This document shows positions 1 to 9,632 of a stretch of DNA of 24,897 nucleotides, one piece after another. A model generated the notes under the pieces. The model did not search any database and was not told the DNA's origin. It saw only the letters and a list, made by a program, of their open reading frames with translations. Numbering within the stretch: position 1 is the stretch's first letter; each line of letters starts with the position of its first letter. The DNA lies in assembly GCF_000315625.1 (NCBI RefSeq), contig NW_005434455.1, positions 1 to 24,897 of the forward strand, written 5' to 3'. The position numbers and the translations under genes are program-made. Source of the DNA: Guillardia theta CCMP2712. Lineage: Eukaryota; Cryptophyceae; Pyrenomonadales; Geminigeraceae.

Positions 1-261
1 AAGTTGAGTCTTGAGACGGCGCTTAAGGCTCTTCTTCAGCTGCGAGAGATCAGGGTGTTGATGCCAGGAGGGGATGTAAACTTTCGACTCGCGAGGTTGA
101 ATCTCTAGCTTCAGATCAGCCAACATGTACTTCTTCATAGCGGACGTAGCTGCAACGGCATCCTCGAGTGGACCGACAAGCACGACGTTGTCAGCATAGG
201 CCAAGACTCGAACAGAGGGAAAAAGCTCTGCGATATGGAGGAGCAGGGGCAACTTGAACTG
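1..261 (-). pseudogene. Non-LTR retrotransposon reverse transcriptase fragment
   Basis: The minus-strand frame is open from 261 to the left window edge. It encodes RVLAYADNVVLVGPLED followed by a basic helix ending SLKRRLKTQL. This is the RT palm motif of LINE-type elements: a hydrophobic strand, then Y-A-D-x, then a second strand V-V-L-V-G. The second catalytic Asp of the usual YADD is Asn here, which should abolish catalysis in known RTs. An in-frame TGA at 264-262 and the absence of the upstream QG-PLSP-type motif indicate truncation or decay. The element continues beyond the window, so the rest cannot be judged. An alternative is a domesticated RT-like gene, for which I see no evidence. 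Confidence 0.7.
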
Positions 262-427
262 TCAGCAGACCCGGCACCGCCAGCCTACGCGCAGACAAGC
301 AGGGCCCAGGCCCGGAGGGTCAAGCAACAGTCGCTAGGAGGTTTAACAAGGAGCACTGAGGAGCATGGGAACGTCCGAGATGAAACCCCCTTAGACGCGA
401 TACCCGGAGGCATCCGACTGACCGCTG

Positions 428-1010
428 TCAGCTGAGACGTCCGCCGCTGCCACAAAGCTTTGAAGCTGGCGGTTGCGGCCCCCGGACGGAGAAACAGCAG
501 CCGCCAAGCAAGGAGCCGGCCGCTGCCGCCCGGGGGGCCGCCGGGGGCAGCTGAGCGGACAGAGGGAGGCTGGGCACAGGAGCACGGTACCGCTCGAGGT
601 GACGCATCCAGTCCTCCTCGCTAGCCTCCGAGTCAGCGGTAGCCGAGACCAACACCGCCCGTGACGGCCGGCAGTGACGCCGCATCAATGCCCAAGGACC
701 GGGGCTGTGCGGCATCGGAGGCAGGCGAGCTCGGACCAGCAGCAAGCCCCCCAGTGGTGTCGAGCTCTCCGGAGGCATCCGACGTCACAGTGGGCGCGTC
801 GGCTCCACTCTGGATGTTTCCCCCATCGGAGTCGGAGACCTCCGGCGAAGACTCCTCGGGCGACTCGACAAAGTCCGAGGAGGAGCTGTCCTCTGGCTCG
901 AGAAGTGCTTGCACCCGAAAGGGCGTCATGCGCCTCGCACCAGACAAGAGCGCTTCCAGCGTCAGCTGCATGGTGAGGCGCTGATAGGTGGCGGCGCGTT
1001 TGCGAGCCAA
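428..1010 (-). other. Weak acidic/serine-rich ORF next to the RT fragment
   Basis: Minus-strand frame 1010-633 contains MQLTLEALLSG and then an acidic Ser/Glu-rich stretch with many SSSSD and SPEES motifs. It stops at 633, and a second frame (778-428) continues with SEASEEDWMRHLERYRAP. The pair could be one decayed ORF broken by a frameshift, perhaps the 5' part of the retroelement, or two exons. I recognise no domain, and there is no confident start codon: the tracked start is non-ATG and the first internal ATG lies near 972. Confidence 0.2.
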
Positions 1011-1441
1011 GACCTCAGCCTAGTATTGACTACTAGTAGTTGGAACGTTATGACAGAGCGACAAACCGTGACAACTTGAACAAACCGCTTCCTCTACCGA
1101 GGATGGTGGAGGGACTGCGCCTGAGTGGCTTATTGCCCAATATGAGCCTGGTAACAATCTGAGCGAAGAGAGCGGGTGTGCTTTGTAGAGGCCTACACTC
1201 GTAGCCAGGCTAGTTGGAAGTCAGCAAGAACTTCTGAACTGATTCCAAAGAGGAATGGAAGACAGATAGCTCCACGTGTCAGGTCTCTTTCTCTACCTCT
1301 CCTTCCCATCAGTGAGCATCTTGGCAGCTGGCTTAAATTTGGAAAGTTTCAAACATTACCATCTGCTTCACTAGCTTGAATTCATCAGCCAATCGCAGTT
1401 TGTATTTCCATTTGCAGCCCACGCGATCCCCTCAACGATCC
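1011..1441. other. Intergenic stretch, nothing recognised
   Basis: I see no convincing coding frame on either strand. A short perfect palindrome (actactagtagt, near 1030-1041) is present. The right part is the 3' flank of the minus-strand IFT43 gene. Confidence 0.4.
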
Positions 1442-2172
1442 TCAAGGCTGACTTTCGGTATCTTCTCTCATATGCTCTTCCTGTTCAACTTTTTTCAGCT
1501 GCCCGAAACGAAAGCCCTCAACTCACCTTCTTATCCGCCTCCTCCTGCATCTCCTGCTTCAAGTTGTTGAGCATCATGTCGGGGTTCCAGTTCCCCTCCT
1601 TGACTCGCAGCTGTTTCAAGGGAAGGAGGCGTTCGTAGAGGAGGCTCAGGTCTATGCCGTTGACCTGAGAGGGAGGAAGGCTCCCGTAATCGTCTTTGAA
1701 CGACGTCGGCAGAGCTTCGCCCCCGACCACTCCAGGCTCCGCCACCACAGTCGACAGGTCGTCCTCGTGCTCCCCTTCTAGGTCGGGGATGATCTAACAG
1801 GCAGCGTGAGCGTGTGAGTCCTCTGCCTCCAAGTTACCAAGATGTCGTCGTCGTCATTAGATGCTGCGATGTTGTTGTTCACTTCCGTTGCCTGCGTGTC
1901 ATCTCCTCGTCGTCGACCGGCAGGAGGAGCAGACTCGTTTGACGCGGACCATCCAGATTGTTTCGGCAGCACTTGAGAGCTGGAGGCTTGCTGCTCCGAC
2001 TGGTTCTCTCCCTCCTGCAAAGGATGACGATTGTCGTTAGAGCAGTGAGGATGGAGTAAAATTGTATCAAGAGAACCACCTGTGCTTGCCTCCTTCTTCG
2101 CGGCGGAGGCTTGGGAACATTTTTCTCCCGAAGTGCTCCATCGAAATCTCCACTTTCTTCCATGAATGACAT
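1442..2172 (-). CDS. IFT43: Intraflagellar transport protein 43 homologue
   Basis: IFT43 is a subunit of the IFT-A complex, which drives retrograde transport inside cilia. Exons on the minus strand are 2172-2080, 2014-1838, 1793-1527 and 1480-1442 (or 1498-1442), all joined in phase 0 by GT-AG introns of 65, 44 and 46 (or 28) nt. The predicted product is 191-197 aa. Family features in order are an Arg-rich patch (PPRRRRQAQ), KQSGWSAS matching the GGWAGDS region, then IIPDLEGEHEDD, which matches the conserved IPDLEE-EED core, then IDLSLLYERLLP matching IDLKLLTKVLAP, and a charged C-terminal helix ending DTESQP. The start at 2172 is the first ATG in the frame and gives a typical distance of about 90 residues to IIPDLE. 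The frame stays open upstream to an apparent acceptor at 2241, so a further 5' exon is possible. A long GA dinucleotide run lies in its upstream region. No neighbour is a ciliary gene that I can identify. Confidence 0.8.
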
Positions 2173-2405
2173 AGTCTCGATGAACGAAGGACTCAAACCC
2201 CTCCAATTTTTGGCAGGCAAACTACTTTCCGGCTGATCCACTAAAAACAAATTATGATGTGAAGTTAGACAGTATCGAGAAACGATCTTGATAATGATAT
2301 ATCAAACAGCAATGTGCTTCAATGTTCCTCCTATTCCCATCAACCCACCTCATGTTGCCTCGTCTCGAAACCAATCCTGTCTCTCCCTACCTACCTGCCT
2401 GCCTG

Positions 2406-2510
<105 letters not shown>

Positions 2511-2649
2511 TGGCTTGCCTTGCCATGTCTGTCCCGCCTTGATTAATTTAACGCCCACCACTCAAAAGACAGAAAACAATTCTGCTCTCAAAAAATCACT
2601 GCCCTCGTTCCTGAGGCGGGCCATCATAAATACCTTCTTGTGCGACAAC

Positions 2650-2880
2650 ACCATGCAGGAAGGAGGGGGAAGAGAAAGAAGGGAGGGAGAAAGAAGGGAG
2701 GAAGGGGAGGGGAGGTAAGAGAGGGAGGAGGAGGGATGGAAACAAGGGAGGGAGGGAGGGAGGAGGAGGAGGGAAGGGGGAACTGTGGAGAGGGCGGGAG
2801 AAAGAAAGGAGGGAGGAGGGCAGAGGGAGAGGGGGAGAAGGAGGAGGCAGGAAAGGAAGGGGAGGAAGGGGAGGGGAGAT
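2650..2880. repeat. Purine-rich GGA/GAAGG tract
   Basis: Imperfect GGA, GAAGG and GGGA motifs give an almost pure purine strand for about 230 nt. It separates the divergent IFT43 (-) and DUF599-type (+) genes. The Glu/Arg/Gly and Ser/Pro ORFs over it are compositional artefacts. Confidence 0.85.
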
Positions 2881-3028
2881 TGCCAGACACTCTGAAATTC
2901 AATACAGAAATCTGCTTGATACTGGTTGATTCTTCCCCATTACGCTTTACATTCCCGAAGGGGAGAATGAAGAAAAGGCTCTCCTTGGAAGAATGTGGAG
3001 GACAGATGAAACTGATGGACTCGCGGTG

Positions 3029-4567
3029 ATGGAGAAGGACAAGCTTCCAGTTCTGAGTGTGTTGCAGAGAGTCGATTGCAGTCATCTTAGGGTTTAGCTT
3101 CATTGTTATCTATCACCTGACATTCTTCAAGTCTCATGGTACAGACGGCCTGCAGTCAAGTTGTTCCAGGACCTCACAATTCTACAGAGAAGACAATCTT
3201 CGGGTTCGGTAGGAGATGGAGAGTGAGGTGGATGAATTCCATGACGTCCGATGACAAGTACAACCTTCTTTGCGTGCAGGTGAGGGTGATTCAGACTAGT
3301 CCTGTCTTGACTCTCTTCACTGTTGCCCATCAGAGCATGCGCAATGAAATTCAGGTGGTTACATGTATAGGCGACGTTGCCTTCTCGGCGTTGGCGGTGA
3401 CATGAGTGTCCGAGTATGAGAGGAGGGACAGGCTGACGGCTGTCCTAGCTCATCGTGACGGTGTCTACCGCATTGGACCTCAGCTGCCACCTCCGGGTTC
3501 AATCTCTCCTCTCCTCCTCCTCCTCACTCATGTGTGCGTCAGGTGCTGTCGGACGGGGACCCTCTGACAGGCGTCGCTGCTTCTTCGCATCCCTCCCGTG
3601 ACTCGTGCTGGAGCAGGCGGATACAAGCTGGACATCCATCCTCTCACTAAGATCGGCGTGCTCTGCACCTTCCTGGCAGGCATCGTGGCATGCACGTTCC
3701 AGGTGATGCGGGAGGTTACGAGGCCTGGCTGAGGCATCTCAGGCATGCGAGCTGCTGAACAGAATCACTGTCATCGGTCAGTGCACGTCGACAGACATCC
3801 AGGTGGGAAGAGGCTGGAGGGATCTTCTTCTCACACCCTGACAGGCGGATCTCCCTCCTGTTCTGAGCGAGGCGTGCAACAGGAAGCGTGTGTGGCGTCT
3901 CAGGCTGTCCTGACTCTCTCCTAGATACTCCGTCTTCATGTGGCTGACCCAACGGCTCTTGATCTTCACGTTCCCAGTAAGGGGACCTTCTTTCCTTCTG
4001 ACTGGCTCAGCTGAAGGCCCAGCAGATACTCGGCTGGCTCTTCGGGCCCACGTTGCTGTGCGTCACCTCTTTGCTCTGCACGCTCTTCACCTCCATCTTC
4101 GTCGATAAAATCTTCCAACGGCGACTCGGTCTGCTCGCCTGCCGGCCCCCTCCCCTGTGATGCTCCCGCAGACAAAGGGATCCACTGCCACGAGCTGGGG
4201 CAGGACATGCTCGCGTACCCGAGTGGAGAGGCAGACAAGGTGAGCCGAAGTTGGAGAGTGACTTCAGCTTCGAGTTGGAGGACTGAAAGGACAACAAGTC
4301 CCCGGAGGCGAGGGGGAAAGGAAAGAGGGGAGGAAGAAGAAGGGTGGGGAGGAAGGAGGGAGGAAGGAGGAAGTGTGGGGTGGGGATGACGATGTAGGAG
4401 GTGACGGCGTGGGAGGACAAGCGGCTGCTGCGTCACGACGAGCTGGCGAGTCAATGATGACTGCAAGCGCTGAAAGTGAAACGAAAATCTCCCTCCAAAA
4501 CTCTAAAAGTTTCACCCCTTCTAATGAGGATCCTGAAACTTTCGCCTCTCATTTGAAATTTCGATAG
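3029..4567 (+). CDS. DUF599-family multi-pass membrane protein, 13-exon model
   Basis: Proposed exons: 3029-3056, 3091-3159, 3188-3279, 3334-3396, 3449-3496, 3543-3570, 3617-3702, 3743-3802, 3845-3891, 3925-3976, 4011-4128, 4172-4239, 4268-4567. They total 352 codons in frame. DUF599 proteins are membrane proteins of unknown function in plants, protists and bacteria. Matching features in order are a first hydrophobic segment with IVIYHLTFF, then KTIFGFGRRWRVRWM followed by LLCVQSMRNEI (family pattern W-V-x-M ... AVQ-x-RN). Next come a membrane segment, TKIGVLCTFLAGIVACTF leading to ELLNRITVIG, RLLIFTFP, and ILGWLFGPTLL, which matches the conserved WxFGP. Introns are 28-54 nt. Weak points are the join 3570/3617, which would need a GC donor, the start codon, and the last exon, which is a low-complexity Gly/Glu/Lys tail that may be UTR. 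An alternative is an unrelated polytopic protein. The motif order makes DUF599 the best call. Confidence 0.5.
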
Positions 4568-5119
4568 CTTCTGAAATGAAACAGTAAAAGTTGAAAGTAG
4601 GGCCTGAGGGGCGGGAAAGAGGGAGAAGGGAGAGGAGAGGAGAGGAGCGGGAGGACGAGGAGAAGCAAGTTAGAAGCAGAAGAGCGGCAGTGGGGAAGGA
4701 CACCAGAGGCGGCTAAAGAACAGAGAGAGTGAGGATGGCAAAGAATGCAACATGGGTTGCATCAGACATATGGGATCGTTTGTGGAGGATAACCAGAGCA
4801 GCGAAGGAGGACAGGAGAGGAGAGGAGCGGAGAGGAGAGGAGAGGAGAGGAGAGGAGAGGATTGGAGGGGAGGTCAAGGGAGGGGAGGGGAGGGATATCA
4901 GAGGAGGAGAGGGGAGGGGAGAGGATAGCAGAGGAGAGGAGATGTGAAGGTACAGTAATAGGGCGAAGGCCCGGGAGGCCAGGAAGGAACCAGCAGATTC
5001 ATTGATGAGAGCATCATAGCATCATGGTTTTGATGATGAAAAACAAGCATTATCTCTGTTTCTCTGACATGCTTCAAGTCTGGTTCAGACTTGACGTTGA
5101 CAGTTGACGACGACCTCAC
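4568..5119. repeat. GAGAG pentanucleotide-rich intergenic region
   Basis: Runs of GGAGA (4618-4660 and especially 4800-4945) dominate this interval between two plus-strand genes. The last 150 nt, before the LIM gene start at 5120, are of ordinary composition and probably hold its promoter and 5' UTR. I see no gene here. Confidence 0.75.
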
Positions 5120-6253
5120 ATGAGCGCGGGAAATAGTTTCACCATCTCTGGTCTTCAAGACGACTATGACGACGTGATCGATGACATCCCCGAGTTCGTC
5201 TCTCCTCCCCCGGAGCAGGTGGAGCAGCTCAGTCAGCACTTTCCCGTTCAACCTGCCGCGCAGAGTGATGCTCTCAGTTCGAGGGTCGCAGGTCTGTCGC
5301 TGAGGGAGGAGAAGAGCGAGTCCAGGTCTCCCGTCACTACCCCCACCGCCACCAAGTATGGAGGAGGAGGAGACGTCTGCCCTCGCTGCAAAAGCACCGT
5401 GTACTTCGCAGAAGCCAGAGAAGGCCCAGATTCCATCAAGTACCACAAGTAATACCTTCTTTCCTCTACGCCGATCTCCTCTTCTCGTGCTCCTCTCTTC
5501 TCCCCTTATGTCCTCCTCTTCATGCTCTTGTTTCCTCGCCTTCGCCTTTCTCTGTTCTGCTCTCTCGCCTGCTCACACTCTCCACGTTTCTTTTGCTCAG
5601 GCTGTGCTTTGTGTGCGCGATCTGCAAGAAGCTACTGGACAGCACGTACTCGGTCAGGCAAGGAGAACTCTTCTGCAAGTCCTGCTACGGTCTTTCTCCG
5701 CATCTTGACAGGGACGGTGTGACATGCAGCAGGCAAGGAGTTTGGACCTAAGGGCTTCGGCGTGGGAAGCTCTCTCCCTACCTCTTCTCCCACCAGCGCA
5801 TCCTCGCCTTCCATCACCACAGGCACAGGTGTGCGACTCAGTGCCTGTATGGTGACGGGAGCGAGCAGGGAGGGCCTGGGCGCCATCAGCCAACGAGACT
5901 CCATCCCCAAGCAACAAGGTATTCGCCATCCCCTGCTGCTCCCGTGACCTCTGGTAGCTTGCGAGCAAGTTTGGAGGAGGAGAGAAATGCCCACGTTGCA
6001 ATAAGACAGTCTACTTGGCGGAGGCGAGAGAAGGCCCCAACATGATCAAGTACCACAAGACCTGCTTCGTGTGCCTCCTCTGCTCCAAGTCCCTTGACAG
6101 TCGCTTCACCGAACGTAGTCGACTTGCTCTTCCTCCCCCTGCTGACCGAAGGATGCAGGACGCGGCGAGCTCTACTGCCAGAAGTGCTACGCCAAGGAGT
6201 TCGGACCTAAAGGCTTTGGTATCACAGGAGTGACAAGCGAACCAATCGAATAA
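5120..6253 (+). CDS. Two-LIM-domain protein of the CRP/CSRP type
   Basis: Exons 5120-5448, 5601-5689, 5733-5828, 5869-5918, 5958-6114 and 6159-6253 join in consistent phase to exactly 272 codons (271 aa). LIM domains bind two zinc ions and mediate protein contacts. CRP-type proteins commonly associate with actin or act in the nucleus. LIM1 (about residues 87-140) has CPRC, then H-x2-C-x2-C-x2-C as HKLCFVCAIC, then CKSC. LIM2 (about 199-250) has CPRC, HKTCFVCLLC and CQKC. Each domain is followed by KEFGPKGFG, the Gly-rich extension typical of CRPs. The N-terminal 80 residues are acidic and probably disordered, and a Ser/Thr/Pro linker separates the domains. Introns after the first (152 nt) are 39-44 nt. 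The ATG at 5120 is the first in the open frame. Both domains share an AEAREGP..IKYHK stretch, which suggests an internal duplication. Confidence 0.88.
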
Positions 6254-6597
6254 TGGGAGGGAAGGAGAGGAAGAAGAGAAGGAAGAAAGAGAGGAGAAAG
6301 GCGAGAAAGGAGAGGAAGAGGGAGACGACAGTATGGGGGAGAGGAGAACGCTTGGAGAGATATTCTGCCCGGGGGTGGCCCCGAGGATAAGTATAAGGAA
6401 TTGTTATTGTTATGTAAGTCATTCAAACTGTTGTCGCATCGTTGCATCCTCTCTGAATTGTACATCGACGAACGAATACCAGCACTGATCGGCACACCTC
6501 AGGAAGCGGGAATAAGGATCAGCGGTACGTGAGTAGAGCTAGTACGTCAGACAAGGACGTCAAGCTGAAAGAGGAAGGGAAGAAAAGTTGGCTCATC
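6254..6597. other. Intergenic, convergent LIM and small membrane genes
   Basis: This is the 3' flank of both genes, with a GA-rich patch (6256-6340) and then ordinary sequence. One plus-strand stretch near 6440-6525 (ELYIDERIPALIG) reads like coding but has no supported start or partner exon, so I do not call it. Confidence 0.4.
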
Positions 6598-6975
6598 CTA
6601 TAGGAGGAGGATACAGTGCCACAGCAGGAAGAAGAGAGGTCCCGAGAACTGCTCGAGGTCGAACTTTTCAACTGGACACAAGGCGTGAGAAACGAGAAAC
6701 CTCAAAGCATCATCAACTCGCACCTCCGAGCGCCATTAGCCCTGCTCGCAGCAGAATGCCGAAGACGAGAACTGCGAGGAGGACCTGGACAATGTCATGC
6801 TCCTGCTCATCTCCTCCTCACTCACCTGCTGGAGGCCCAGCTCGCCTCCGGCAAGGACTGAGTGACTGTTGATAGCGATGAAACCAAGAGTGGTTAACGA
6901 GACCGCACCAAAAACGAGGACGACAGCTTCGAGGCAAAAGTCGTCGAAGATTTGAGCTTCGACGTTTCGTTCCAT
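6598..6975 (-). CDS. Small 94-aa predicted membrane protein, three exons
   Basis: Minus-strand exons 6975-6826, 6784-6724 and 6671-6598 join in phase (GT-AG, introns of 41 and 52 nt) to exactly 95 codons, ending in TAG. The product starts MERNVEAQIFDDFCLEA. It has three hydrophobic segments: VVLVFGAVSLTTLGFIAI, VLLAVLVFGILLRAGLMAL, and PLFFLLWHCILLL at the very C-terminus. The first donor is a perfect gtgagt. The frame is open upstream of the ATG by only a few codons (to 6996). I do not recognise the family. It could be a complete small protein or the 5' end of a longer one if the TAG lies in an intron. Plus-strand ORFs over the same interval look like shadows. The 28-bp minisatellite begins about 130 nt upstream of its start. 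Confidence 0.55.
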
Positions 6976-7103
6976 CGTGACTTTACGTTCGCTCACCAGA
7001 AGCTCTTGTCGGTAGATTCATCCTGCACAAAAACAACCGTCATGCGTCATGTGCCAGTGTTGTCATGTGTTTGGGATAGTATCGAGTTGTATAAGAAAGC
7101 ATC

Positions 7104-7657
7104 GAGCTCTTGTAGTGTATGGCATGGGATGGAGCTCTTGTAGTGTATGGCATGGGATGGAGCTCTTGTAGTGTATGGCATGGGATGGAGCTCTTGTAGT
7201 GTATGGCATGGGATGGAGCTCTTGTAGTGTATGGCATGGGATGGAGCTCTTGTAGTGTATGGCATGGGATGGAGCTCTTGTAGTGTATGGCATGGGATGG
7301 AGCTCTTGTAGTGTATGGCATGGGATGGAGCTCTTGTAGTGTATGGCATGGGATGGAGCTCTTGTAGTGTATGGCATGGGATGGAGCTCTTGTAGTGTAT
7401 GGCATGGGATGGAGCTCTTGTAGTGTATGGCATGGGATGGAGCTCTTGTAGTGTATGGCATGGGATGGAGCTCTTGTAGTGTATGGCATGGGATGGAGCT
7501 CTTGTAGTGTATGGCATGGGATGGAGCTCTTGTAGTGTATGGCATGGGATGGAGCTCTTGTAGTGTATGGCATGGGATGGAGCTCTTGTAGTGTATGGCA
7601 TGGGATGGAGCTCTTGTAGTGTATGGCATGGGATGGAGCTCTTGTAGTGTATAGCAT
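7104..7657. repeat. 28-bp minisatellite, 19 perfect tandem copies plus partial
   Basis: The unit begins gagctcttgtagtgtatggc and ends atgggatg. Units start every 28 nt from 7104, and the twentieth, starting at 7636, decays after about 12 nt. By eye all 19 complete units are identical. Because 28 is not a multiple of three and the minus strand of the unit has no stop in any phase, three overlapping 217-224 aa minus ORFs arise. Their 28-residue periodicity shows they are by-products of the repeat. The array sits upstream of the minus-strand small membrane gene. Confidence 0.97.
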
Positions 7658-7715
7658 GGTACGAAGTTCTCTTGCTCTTGCATATCTTCGCTGTCGCCAT
7701 GACATAAGTACCACA

Positions 7716-8350
7716 TCCCCGATCAGTCCGGGCCCACTAGTCCGCTTCTTGTGCTCCGGGCCGAGTCAGTAGTGATCCACTTGTTAATACTTATCAAAAG
7801 GAACTCAATACAAAGGTTACTCATCAAAGTGTACCAGTTTGTTGGTCAATCTTTTTTAGTCCACCTCCAGAAAGCCTCTTTGATGTCTTGTATCACACCC
7901 ACACGTACCCCCTCTCCCTACCGGTTTTTAACCCCTACCCCTACCCCTACCCCTACCCCCATACTCACCACCTTCCCCTACCTAGTCGGTAAGAAATTTA
8001 TTCATTACGACTGAGGTTGGACCACGCACCCCCCTCATATTCTTGATGACTCTACCCCTACCCCCCCGCTACCCAGACTAACACCCCAACTTATATTTTA
8101 CTCTTCGCAATCCTTCGATTCAACCCCTACCCCCTTCTGTCCGTGTGGTACGGTTTTGGATAGCCACCGGTATTTCAAGGCACCCTACCCCTTTGTGTTC
8201 AAGCGGTCGTTTGGTATCACCCACCCTTGTGATCGAAAACTTACCAGCAGCTTCAGATTGGACCGGTTATCGAAACCCTTTTTCATCCCACCGGTGGTAT
8301 ATTGACCACCCACCCATCCATCTACTTTACCCCTCGGGGCGCTAGAGACA
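7716..8350. repeat. C-rich tract with CCCCTA repeats
   Basis: The plus strand is rich in CCCCTACCCC. It includes four tandem CCCCTA units near 7930-7955 and several single copies (near 7905, 8050, 8125, 8185). It opens with GC-rich words (gtccgggcccactagtcc, ctccgggccgagtcag). On the minus strand this is (TAGGGG)n, which is telomere-like and able in principle to form G-quadruplexes. No coding sequence is recognised. Confidence 0.7.
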
Positions 8351-8660
8351 CCTCGAGCAGAGTCGCTTTCAGACCTGGAGGGAATTTTGAAATTCTCCTC
8401 CACAACTTTTGAAACATATTTCTCAAGTATTTCAAATTGAAACGAGTAAATTCAAAGAGTCCCCCAAAACGCTTCATTTCGAAAGAATATCACGTTTTAA
8501 GCTCCTCCACAAACATTTCATGCAGGTGACACACCACATTTCACTTTGTTCTCTTCAAAATATTGTCTCAATATTCAAAAAGAGATCAAATATTATCAAA
8601 TTTATTTGTGATTGAAATAAAATCCAAAGAATATTTCAAAATTTACTTCAAATTTAAAAC
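8351..8660. other. AT-rich spacer between C-rich and G-rich tracts
   Basis: About 300 nt rich in ttcaaat, tttgaaa and ttcaaattgaaa words, clearly AT-rich against its flanks. No ORF of interest. Confidence 0.5.
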
Positions 8661-8669
8661 CAGCCCTGA

Positions 8670-8885
8670 ACGGCCTGCCAGGGACGCACAATAGGGTGGG
8701 GTGTGAAAAAGAGGGGTGGGGTACTATGATTCGAGGGTAGGTAGTTCATCGGTGGGTGTTCACACCCCCCAAAAAGAATAGTAAGATAGGGGTAAATACG
8801 ATATTTGTCCCACAAATACAAGGGTGGGTGGTGCAAGATATTCGGACACTGTGTCCCATGGTAGGGTAGTGTCTTGAGGGAGTGC
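8670..8885. repeat. G-rich tract (GGGTGGGG type)
   Basis: The plus strand carries gggtggggtg, gagggtaggtag, cggtgggtg and agggtgggtggtg. The G-rich strand is therefore opposite to that of 7716-8350. Words such as agggtgggtggtg recur in the 18.4-19.8 kb tract. Confidence 0.6.
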
Positions 8886-9632
8886 ACGGGGATGTCGAAC
8901 TGCCGGTAAGATACGCCAAGGGAATGGAAGGGGAGGAGAAGGAGAAGAGGAGGAGAAGCGAACTGAGACCTGGATGATGGTCAAGGAAGCGAGACGATTA
9001 GGAAGAGAAGATGAGAAAGGCAGAGAAAACGAGACGTGAAGGGGATGGGGTTTAACAGAGCAAGGCAACGAATGCATCAGGGTATTCATGGGTGTAAGAA
9101 ACTCTAAGGTTAGGATGCAAGATTCGTGCAGAGTCGTAAGAAACTTTGAAACGATCGGAGTATATGAGATTTCACCCTTTACAAGAAATGTGCAAGGTAG
9201 ATTTGGGTGAAACGAGGATCCCGCGTAAGCACGAAAGCACGCTGCAAAGTGATATGTCGCCATCATCATTGATCATTGACCTGTCATTTTGTAAAAATTG
9301 GATCTTGGCAACATTAACGTCTATGGCTAGACTCTAACGCGTGTGTGCGATGCTCAGGTGACTCTGTGGGGTTGGTGTGATCCTTGTCTTGTGTTGGAAA
9401 TCTCGTCAACTTTAGGTCGCGGTCAAGAGCGGTGGATGGGAATGTGTCAAGTTGGATGAGGGTTGGATTTTGTTGGGCCCACTCAGCAGCTTCGTTCCAG
9501 TGGTGTTAAATAGTCCAACCTTGAGCAAAGAGGTTGTTGTGCTCAAAAGCACTAAGGCATTTGAGTGCTCATTCTTCTTTGGGTTGAGATTTTTCTTCTT
9601 CTGTCAATTGGAACAAGATTCCGCACAATACG
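8886..9632. other. Purine-rich then ordinary intergenic sequence 5' of cyclin
   Basis: 8930-9060 is GA-rich. The remainder has no supported exon. The last 150 nt are T-rich upstream of the cyclin ATG and probably contain its promoter and 5' UTR. Confidence 0.4.

Noticed and set aside
6588-6872. Plus-strand ORFs of 81-94 aa
   Set aside because: They overlap the minus-strand three-exon gene, whose phases, donors and hydrophobic pattern are far better.
7104-7657. CRISPR array
   Set aside because: The units are directly contiguous with no variable spacers, in a eukaryotic context.
7040-7716. Three overlapping minus ORFs of 217-224 aa with HTLQELHPMPYTTRAPSHAI-type repeats
   Set aside because: All three frames encode the same 28-residue cycle because the 28-bp unit lacks stops on that strand. 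There is no sign of selection on one frame.
8760-9269. 169-aa minus ORF
   Set aside because: Ser/Pro/Leu composition from G-rich and GA-rich plus strand; no domain and no splice support.
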